Shown: one piece after another, positions 55,534 through 64,000 of the stretch
How positions within the stretch are numbered: the first letter of the stretch is position 1
Layout: each line of letters begins with the position of its first letter
Assembly (NCBI GenBank): GCA_965656715.1
Contig: CBFHLR010000011.1
Location: 28,361 to 92,360 of the forward strand
Direction: 5' to 3'
Origin: Coraliomargarita sp965656715
GTDB lineage: Bacteria > Verrucomicrobiota > Verrucomicrobiia > Opitutales > Coraliomargaritaceae
DNA length: 64,000 nt
Program-made: the position numbers and the translations under genes
The notes under the pieces: generated by a model
Databases searched by the model: none
Seen by the model: the letters and a program-made list of their open reading frames with translations, nothing else
What the model was told of the DNA's origin: nothing

Positions 55534-55543
55534 GAGTGAAACT

Positions 55544-55573
55544 AATATAAATTATGACTCTATTTGTTTCATT
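55544..55573. promoter_or_regulatory. Candidate LysR operator between divergent genes
   Basis: The AT-rich stretch carries the inverted pair GAAAC and GTTTC about 22 bp apart and a smaller TAAT-ATAA-ATTA palindrome, resembling a T-N11-A LTTR site. It overlaps both likely promoters. Confidence 0.4.
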
Positions 55574-55589
55574 TATTTATCAGATCGGT

Positions 55590-56675
55590 ATGGTCAATGC
55601 TAATTCTGGCACGCATATGCAAATCTCCACGTCAGAATCCACCTATCAAGGTCGCCGAAACAACTCCATTCGCTTGGGCTATGTCAGGTTGTTGGATGCG
55701 GCGCCATTGATTGTCGCGGATAGCCTCGGCCTCTTTCGAGATTCCGGGTTGGATGTCACCCTGTCGCGCGAAGTGGGTTGGGCAACGATTCGCGATAAGT
55801 TGGCATTTGGCGAGCTTGATGTCGTGCAAGCCTTGAGCCCGATGCCATTTGTCATGCGTTTGGGCATGGGTGTCACACCGACTGAGGCACTCACTGGTAT
55901 GGTGCTCTCATGGAATGGCAATGCCATTACACTTTCAATGCAACTACGCGAAGAGGGCATCGATGATGGCGAAAGTTTGGCTCGCTACATCAAGCGCGGC
56001 TACCGTCCTCGCAAATTGGTCTTCGGTGTGGTGTCTCAGTATTCCTCGCACTACTTTATTCTTTGCCGCTGGCTGGAGGCCCATGGCATCGACCCTAAGG
56101 AAGATGTGATTGTGACCGTGCTGCCTCCTGAGCAAATGGTGCGCAATATCGCTTCTGGTAACATTGACGGATTTTGCGTCGGTGAACCTTGGAATTCAAT
56201 TGCTGTGGAAGAAGGCCTTGGCTGGTGCCCTGCGACCAGTGCACAGATTGAGCCTGCGTATCCGGAGAAGGTGCTTATGACGACCGAGCGTTTCAATACG
56301 TATCGACCCGATGAATACAACCGTATGATCGGTGTGCTGAAGCAGGCTTGTGCCTTCTGTGAGGATGTCTCGAACCGCGACGAGTTATTTAAGATTTTAT
56401 CCAAGTCCGAATACTTGAACTGCACGCCTGCGACAATGAAGCATGCCTTTTCCGGTGCCTTCCCGCTCGGCTTTGGGCGTGTCGCTGAAGGCGCCTTTGT
56501 TGGGTTTGAAGGCAATGACTTGAATGCGCCGGATACCAAGCGAGCACAGCAAGTCTGGGACGACCTGTGCCGCTACGGCAATCACACCGCCACCAAGGCT
56601 GAATCCACCAAGATGATCAAGCAGGCCTACCGAACTGATATCTACAAGCAAGCGGCTGCCGATTGCCTCGTATAA
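55590..56675 (+). CDS. NasS/NrtA-like ligand-binding protein without signal peptide
   Basis: 361 residues from ATG 55590; ATG 55554 and 55617 are alternatives, and none gives a convincing signal peptide. It matches NrtA/CmpA binding proteins (IRLGYVRLLDAAPLIVADSLGLF, DKLAFGELDVVQALSPMP, GNIDGFCVGEPWNS). In nitrate-regulated bacteria the cytoplasmic member of this family is NasS, which holds the antiterminator NasT. No NasT gene lies here, so its partner might be the divergent LysR regulator. Whether it senses nitrate, another anion or works as a soluble subunit is open. Confidence 0.8.
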   Translation: MVNANSGTHMQISTSESTYQGRRNNSIRLGYVRLLDAAPLIVADSLGLFRDSGLDVTLSREVGWATIRDKLAFGELDVVQALSPMPFVMRLGMGVTPTEALTGMVLSWNGNAITLSMQLREEGIDDGESLARYIKRGYRPRKLVFGVVSQYSSHYFILCRWLEAHGIDPKEDVIVTVLPPEQMVRNIASGNIDGFCVGEPWNSIAVEEGLGWCPATSAQIEPAYPEKVLMTTERFNTYRPDEYNRMIGVLKQACAFCEDVSNRDELFKILSKSEYLNCTPATMKHAFSGAFPLGFGRVAEGAFVGFEGNDLNAPDTKRAQQVWDDLCRYGNHTATKAESTKMIKQAYRTDIYKQAAADCLV

Positions 56676-56708
56676 ATTTCCTACCTGAAAACTGAAAAAG
56701 AAAACAAA

Positions 56709-58067
<1,359 letters not shown>

Positions 58068-58109
58068 GGGCTTTGCCGCCTAGAGCGGACTACCTAACTA
58101 ACCTACCAC

Positions 58110-58138
58110 AGCCTCCTACCCATCGGGTAGGGGGCTTT
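58110..58138 (+). terminator. Intercistronic hairpin (attenuator-like) between binding protein and permease
   Basis: A 12-bp stem (AGCCTCCTACCC / GGGTAGGGGGCT, one G-T pair) with a 3-nt loop is followed by a short TTTC. The weak T-run suggests partial termination or RNA protection, which would give more binding protein than permease. Confidence 0.7.
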
Positions 58139-58195
58139 CGGGGTGAAGCTACTGCGCTTCCTCTTATTACATAAATTCGAAAATAGACACCTCCT

Positions 58196-59824
<1,629 letters not shown>

Positions 59825-59847
59825 GATCACTTTAACTTCCACAAGCT

Positions 59848-60771
59848 ATGTCTTATTTGGAAATCGATAATGTGAGCATCGGCTTCGGCCCGCGGGATAA
59901 CCGCTACGAAGTGCTCACCGACCTGAACCTCTCGGTCGAAGAAAACGAGTTCATCGCAGTCGTCGGATTCTCCGGGGCAGGGAAGTCGACACTGATTTCT
60001 CTCCTGGCCGGACTCCTCGAGCCCGATGTGGGCCAGGTCCGCATCGGAGGCGAAGTCATTAAAGAGCCATCGCCGCGCCTGGGCATCATGTTCCAGAACT
60101 ACTCGCTGCTTCCATGGCTCACTGTGTTCGAAAATGTCGCACTTGCGGTCAAGCAGGTCTTCCCGAACTACAGCAAGGCTGAACTCCGCGAGCACGTTGA
60201 GAAATACGTCGCCATGGTGAAACTCTCGCCGGCTTTAGATAAGAAGCCATCCGAACTCTCCGGTGGTATGCGTCAACGTGCATCTCTTGCGCGCACATTG
60301 TCCATGCAGCCGGAAGTGCTGCTCCTCGATGAGCCGCTCTCCGCGCTCGACGCCCTCACCCGTGCTGAGATTCAGGACGAGATTATTAACATTTGGGAAA
60401 GCGATAAGCGCACCATCGTCATGATCACCAACGACGTCGACGAGGCCGTTCTCATGGCGGACAAAATCGTGCCGCTCACCATGGGCCCGAGTGCAACGCT
60501 CGATACACCCTTCCCAGTCAACTTGGAGCGCCCGCGTAACCGCACCACGCTGAATACCAATCCGGAGTTCCGCCGCCTGCGTAACGATATTTCCAAATAC
60601 ATGGTCACCCTCAACGAAGAGGCCAAGGCGATGAGTGAGAATCAGTCTGCAGTCGACTTGCCACCAATCATGCCGATCGACTTCTCCACTTACCCGCACA
60701 AGCCGGCTAAGGGCCGCCGTCGCGCAAAGCTCGCCGAGGCGCTCAACCCACAAACAACATTCTTTAAGTAA
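59848..60771 (+). CDS. NrtC/D-type ABC transporter ATP-binding protein (first)
   Basis: 307 residues. Walker A GFSGAGKST (about 43-51), Q-loop MFQNYSLLPW, signature LSGGMRQR near 137-144, Walker B LLLDEPLSALD, and H-loop position as Asn in ITNDVDEA where most ABC proteins have His (THD). The C-terminal 70 residues form an unusual basic/Pro tail. NrtC in cyanobacteria has a fused binding domain at this place; here there is none. It forms a heterodimer with the next ATPase by inference. Confidence 0.93.
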   Translation: MSYLEIDNVSIGFGPRDNRYEVLTDLNLSVEENEFIAVVGFSGAGKSTLISLLAGLLEPDVGQVRIGGEVIKEPSPRLGIMFQNYSLLPWLTVFENVALAVKQVFPNYSKAELREHVEKYVAMVKLSPALDKKPSELSGGMRQRASLARTLSMQPEVLLLDEPLSALDALTRAEIQDEIINIWESDKRTIVMITNDVDEAVLMADKIVPLTMGPSATLDTPFPVNLERPRNRTTLNTNPEFRRLRNDISKYMVTLNEEAKAMSENQSAVDLPPIMPIDFSTYPHKPAKGRRRAKLAEALNPQTTFFK

Positions 60772-60780
60772 GGTCGAACT

Positions 60781-61614
60781 ATGATCGATGATCGTTACGT
60801 AGAAATTTATAATCTGGTGAAAGCCTACCCGAATCCCTTTGGCGATGAGGTGAAGGTGGTCGACGGATTCGAACTCAAAGTGCCACGCGGTGATGTGGTG
60901 TCCATTATTGGTCACTCCGGTTGTGGTAAGTCCACCGTGCTCAACATGATTGCCGGCCTCATTCCCATCTCCGACGGCGGTATCGTCGTTGCAGGTAAGG
61001 AAATCGACGGCCCCGGTCCAGACCGTGCCGTGGTGTTCCAGGCTCCCTGCCTGCTTCCTTGGATGACGTCCTATCAGAATGTCATGCTCGGAGTGAAGCG
61101 CAGCTACCCGCACGCGACCAAGCAAGAACGCCACGAAGTCGTAGAGTCCTCGCTGCAGATGGTCGGCCTCGCTGATGCCATGCACAAGTATCCACGCGAA
61201 ATGTCCGGTGGTATGCAGCAGCGTGTCGGTATTGCCCGTGCGATTGCCCTGAAGCCACGCATGCTACTCTTGGATGAGCCGCTTGGCCGTCTCGACTCAC
61301 TGACTCGTATGGAGCTGCAGGACGTGATCTTGCGCATCCTGGATAAGGAGAAGATCACCACCATGATCATTACCCACGATCCCGATGAAGCCGTCTTCAT
61401 GTCCGACCGCATTTGTATGATGACCAATGGCCCGCACGCGAAAGTGGGTGAGGTGATGGAAATCGAATTCGAGCGCCCACGTAGCCGTGAAGAGATCGTT
61501 GAAACCGATCTGTTCTACGATTACCGCCGTCGCCTTCTCAAGTTCCTAGACGACTGTGAAGCCGAAAAGGAAGAACGCCGCGCACTCAAGAAGTCGGAGC
61601 AAAAAGCAGGTTAA
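60781..61614 (+). CDS. NrtD-type ABC transporter ATP-binding protein (second)
   Basis: 277 residues. Walker A GHSGCGKST (about 47-55), Q-loop VFQAPCLLPWM, signature MSGGMQQRVG near 141-150, Walker B LLLDEPLGRLD and a canonical H-loop ITHDPDEA. It follows the first ATPase by 9 bp and completes the operon. Because its H-loop is normal while the partner has Asn, ATP hydrolysis may be asymmetric between the two sites. The likely terminator lies at 61757. Confidence 0.94.
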   Translation: MIDDRYVEIYNLVKAYPNPFGDEVKVVDGFELKVPRGDVVSIIGHSGCGKSTVLNMIAGLIPISDGGIVVAGKEIDGPGPDRAVVFQAPCLLPWMTSYQNVMLGVKRSYPHATKQERHEVVESSLQMVGLADAMHKYPREMSGGMQQRVGIARAIALKPRMLLLDEPLGRLDSLTRMELQDVILRILDKEKITTMIITHDPDEAVFMSDRICMMTNGPHAKVGEVMEIEFERPRSREEIVETDLFYDYRRRLLKFLDDCEAEKEERRALKKSEQKAG

Positions 61615-61647
61615 AGCATACTGCAGATAAATTTATGAATAGTTGAG

Positions 61648-61717
61648 GGTAGGAAGCGTTATTCTTAACGCTACGGGGCGATGCTTTGGCAGTTCAAACG
61701 GGATATCGCTCCCTACC
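61648..61717. repeat. Large inverted repeat downstream of the ABC operon
   Basis: GGTAGGAAGCG (61648-61658) and CGCTCCCTACC (61707-61717) are inverted copies with one mismatch, enclosing a smaller perfect palindrome (AGCGTTA / TAACGCT) at 61655-61672. It is not followed by a T-run. Confidence 0.55.
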
Positions 61718-61756
61718 TTACGCTCAGAGCCAATTGCTCTAAGCCTTTTTCAAAGC

Positions 61757-61794
61757 CGCTAGATCGAGCAGATGGCTGTTGGATCTAGCGTTTT
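61757..61794 (+). terminator. Terminator of the ABC transport operon
   Basis: A 9-bp perfect stem (CGCTAGATC / GATCTAGCG) with a 16-nt loop is followed by TTTT. It lies about 140 bp after the last ATPase gene. Confidence 0.6.
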
Positions 61795-61810
61795 AGTTCA
61801 ATTCATTTCT

Positions 61811-61843
61811 GTAGAACGTGGAGATGGATCGACGGTGTTAGCC
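61811..61843 (-). other. Degenerate or truncated attC-like site
   Basis: The plus-strand segment 61811-61837 matches 63921-63947 at about 21 of 27 bases, so it looks like the left arm of the same element. On the minus strand it starts with GGCTAAC, whose TAA is the stop codon of the broken gene, as is usual when a cassette gene ends in its attC. Confidence 0.4.
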
Positions 61844-62095
61844 TTCGATGAGTTCCTTAGCTGTATGTGCCCTCAAGTCGAATTCGTTATCAATTGGGTA
61901 GTATGCCCAGATACCCTTGATTCCCTTCCGGAGTCCAAAACTAATACCATCGACTCCCGGACCACCGATTTCTAGAAATTAAATATCTGACTTTTCTTCA
62001 AACTCTTCTTTTTTTCTCAGAATCCAGTATTGGCTGGGTTCGTCAAAGAAGCCGTTTTTCGGAAGCTCTGAAAGCTGGTAATCTTTAAATTTCAT
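61838..62095 (-). pseudogene. Small gene interrupted by one in-frame stop codon
   Basis: From ATG 62095 the frame runs 38 codons (MKFKDYQLSELPKNG to EEKSDI), meets TAA at 61979-61981 and continues 46 codons in the same frame (FLEIGGPGVDGISFG to AKELIEG) to TAA at 61838. The second part is protein-like, with YYPIDNEFDLR, and has no stop, so the two halves once formed one protein of about 85 residues. It begins 3 bp after the attC-like site. The composition fits small cassette-borne or immunity-type proteins; no function is assigned. Confidence 0.55.
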
Positions 62096-62097
62096 TT

Positions 62098-62157
62098 TTC
62101 CAACGTTTGTATTTAGGGGCGTCGCTTGTCGGCGTCCTCTGCAACGCTTTGTTGGGC
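62098..62157 (-). other. attC-like integron recombination site
   Basis: On the minus strand, the 60-bp site starts with GCCCAAC (R'' consensus RYYYAAC) and AAAGCGTTGCAG (L''-like), contains the inner segment AGGACGCC, and ends CGTTGGAA, one base off the R' consensus GTTRRRY. The two ends can pair (GCCCAAC with GTTGGAA, G-T tolerant). It lies 26 bp after the GH39-like stop and 3 bp before the next gene start, as in cassette arrays. Confidence 0.6.
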
Positions 62158-62182
62158 ACTTCCAGCCGTTTTGCATAATCGC

Positions 62183-63913
62183 TCACCAAGCAAGAACAAC
62201 AACTGAATCTGTCGGTAAGGAGAACTTTAGGAATAGAGCCTTCTCATCCACCTTTATCTTGGAGTCGAAGGGTTTGAGAGTCAGGGATTGCTCCATGTGT
62301 TGTTGATAGACAGGGTAGTTGGACGTGATCATTTTACGCGCTTCTGGGAATCGAGTCGCCATGCTCCTCGCCGGCGCGACGAGATCAGGATACTTTTCGA
62401 ATTCGGGCTTCAAATTGTTGGCCTTGGCGAGGTCCGCTTTGATGATTCGGTAAATGTCCGTCTCCGGCGTCAATGTCACATACTCGATAGAGCCTCCGGT
62501 CGGCGGCTTGTTTTGGACGATGCTTCGGGGAAGAGTGATACTGATTCTTGATTCTTCTTGCCGGCGGCGATCCACCGCGTAGGCCGAAACGATCAAGAAG
62601 CTCTTCTCGGGAGAGGCGATGAGAGCGGATTTGTGCAGCGTGTTGCCTGCTGCAGGATTACCCTCCAGCACAAACAGCTTTCCTCCTGCCGCATGCTCCA
62701 AGATGGAATAGAGCCAACCGTTGGACTTGAGCAGCTGGATCGCCCCGTGTTCTTTGTCGGTGCCGATGGCATCAAAGACAGACCAGTGATACAGCCGGTC
62801 GAGGGATCTGTTCTCAAGAGCAGTCAGTAGGTAATGAGCCCGATACGCCCCGCCGCGTGATCCAGGCTCATTGGTGACGACGCCGTGCTGCGAATTGAGA
62901 ATGCCGAACTCGTGATACTCGGCCGGTATGCCGGGAAAGACCTCGCGGAGCATCTTGAAATAGGCAGCATCCTCGTGGGCTTTCTCCTGCGGGTTGGCGG
63001 CGTTGACTCTCTCCCCGTGTATCGTCGGAATGGAGTAGGACGAGATGCTGGCGAAATCAAAGGCCAGCTTGTTCGCCCTGGCATACTGGGCTAGCGCCAG
63101 CACCTTCAGTGGAGCGTCCTCCTGCCTGCTCTTGAAGCCGGCTTCATTCCACGGACCGAGCTTGGCCTTGGGCAGGGTTTCCTGGATGGCCTTGTGCGTC
63201 AGGGAATACATCTCGTGCAGCTGCTGCTGCGTCAGGGCGATGCGTTTGCCATCGCCGAGTTCAGTGCCGAGCCGGAAGCGGAAACCGTTTGCGGTCTTCG
63301 TGCCGTAGCGGCGTTTCAATTCTTTGCAGAGATCACGGATGAAGACATACCACTCTTCTAGGTCATCAGGCGGGGTGGCCTGACCGTAATTTTCCAAATG
63401 AGGCTTCTTCACGAAACAGTAGGGTATCTGATCCAGCACCAACGTCAGGTCGGTGTATCCTGCTTTGATAAATCGAGTCAGACGCAGGTCCAGCAATTCC
63501 CAGCGATACGCGAGGGAGCCATCCTTTTTCCGATACACGAGATCGGCGTCGGCGACGTTTTTGTGCCTCTCCAATTCGCCTTTGCCGCCTCTTGAGGAGT
63601 GCCAACCGCCTAGCAGTCGTGGCGTGGTCAGAAAATCCGCCATCTTGACTTCTATTTGATGACTTCGCTCTTTGTAGGGAAAAGAAGATTGGTTGTAGAA
63701 GGTGGGCGCATCATCCAAAAATCCCTGGCTCATCCAGCGCCCGATGACAGGTTCGCCACGCCAGAATTTCGTCAACTCGCCGCATGCCACGTAGTCAGGG
63801 CCCAATTCTACTCTTTGCGAATCCTCTGCCCATAAATCCAAACTTGCTGATAATAGGAGTATGAGAGAGAAAAATAGAATCGTGAGCATGCCTTGCGTTC
63901 TGGTTCCTTTCAT
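62183..63913 (-). CDS. Exported GH39-like glycoside hydrolase family protein
   Basis: 576 residues. Signal peptide at about 1-29 (MLTILFFSLILLLSASLDLWAE). The TIM-barrel region at about 130-390 resembles clan GH-A/GH39: RFRLGTELG near 216 contains a Glu in the position expected for the acid/base, and YHEFGILNS near 332 a Glu in the position expected for the nucleophile. The C-terminal 150 residues look like a beta-sandwich. It probably hydrolyses a plant- or algal-type polysaccharide. The gene lies between two attC-like sites, so it may be a cassette gene although 1.7 kb is long for one. Confidence 0.7.
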   Translation of the reverse strand: MKGTRTQGMLTILFFSLILLLSASLDLWAEDSQRVELGPDYVACGELTKFWRGEPVIGRWMSQGFLDDAPTFYNQSSFPYKERSHQIEVKMADFLTTPRLLGGWHSSRGGKGELERHKNVADADLVYRKKDGSLAYRWELLDLRLTRFIKAGYTDLTLVLDQIPYCFVKKPHLENYGQATPPDDLEEWYVFIRDLCKELKRRYGTKTANGFRFRLGTELGDGKRIALTQQQLHEMYSLTHKAIQETLPKAKLGPWNEAGFKSRQEDAPLKVLALAQYARANKLAFDFASISSYSIPTIHGERVNAANPQEKAHEDAAYFKMLREVFPGIPAEYHEFGILNSQHGVVTNEPGSRGGAYRAHYLLTALENRSLDRLYHWSVFDAIGTDKEHGAIQLLKSNGWLYSILEHAAGGKLFVLEGNPAAGNTLHKSALIASPEKSFLIVSAYAVDRRRQEESRISITLPRSIVQNKPPTGGSIEYVTLTPETDIYRIIKADLAKANNLKPEFEKYPDLVAPARSMATRFPEARKMITSNYPVYQQHMEQSLTLKPFDSKIKVDEKALFLKFSLPTDSVVVLAW

Positions 63914-63920
63914 TGCCTTC

Positions 63921-63988
<68 letters not shown>

Positions 63989-64000
63989 CTCGTTTGGTTC

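Noticed and set aside
60235..61185. 316-codon open frame opposite both ABC ATPases
   Set aside because: Spans two genes on the other strand and has no family features.
61772..61975. 67-codon plus-strand frame near the right end
   Set aside because: Overlaps the protein-like second half of the broken minus-strand gene, which explains the open frame better.

Overview
The window reads as a piece of a Gram-negative chromosome, most likely from a marine verrucomicrobium of the Opitutae/Puniceicoccales type. This is an inference from gene content: outer-membrane genes (BamA, OmpH/Skp, LpxD, KdsD, a DcaP-like porin), a sodium:solute symporter, a very long GreA-type factor of the kind known from Chlamydiae and relatives, and PPi-dependent phosphofructokinase. 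No 16S rRNA is present to confirm it. Gene density is high. No gap exceeds about 300 bp, and most gaps hold hairpins or short palindromic repeats rather than hidden genes.

Layout. 1-8.5 kb: two Ser/Gln/Gly-rich envelope proteins, pfp, D-lactate dehydrogenase plus an MFS carrier, GNAT, glyoxalase I, an exported glutaminase and a porin. 8.6-19.5 kb: a Ski2-like helicase, DUF2721, fruK, an SLC13/RCK carrier, an AsmA-like protein, rhomboid protease, kdsD, an O-antigen ligase-like protein and a LOG protein. 19.7-31.9 kb: smc, a zinc-ribbon protein, guaA, a LolA-like protein, NUDIX, a YheT-like hydrolase, a methyltransferase, rsmB, the long GreA protein and a 53-residue zinc-ribbon protein. 32-43.6 kb: a symporter, an EF-hand membrane protein, uvrB-sanA, the pyrH-frr-proB block, tRNA-Gln(TTG), a SIS protein and pilC. 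43.9-54.4 kb: an information and envelope block, rplY-pth-rpsF-ssb-rplI-dnaB-bamA-ompH-lpxD-prs-degT, with rpsR missing from its usual place.

54.6-61.6 kb holds the most distinctive physiological unit. A LysR regulator is divergent from a NrtA/CmpA-class transport operon with two substrate-binding proteins, one secreted and one apparently cytoplasmic and NasS-like. The permease carries about 200 residues of predicted periplasmic coiled coil between its first two membrane segments, and two separate ATPases follow. A strong hairpin sits between the secreted binding protein and the permease, and a terminator follows the last ATPase.

61.8-64 kb looks like accessory DNA. Three attC-like sites, on the minus strand, flank a secreted GH39-like protein gene and a small gene broken by an in-frame stop. 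I read this as the tail of an integron cassette array whose integrase would lie beyond the right edge. At least four families of short intergenic palindromes are scattered through the rest of the window.
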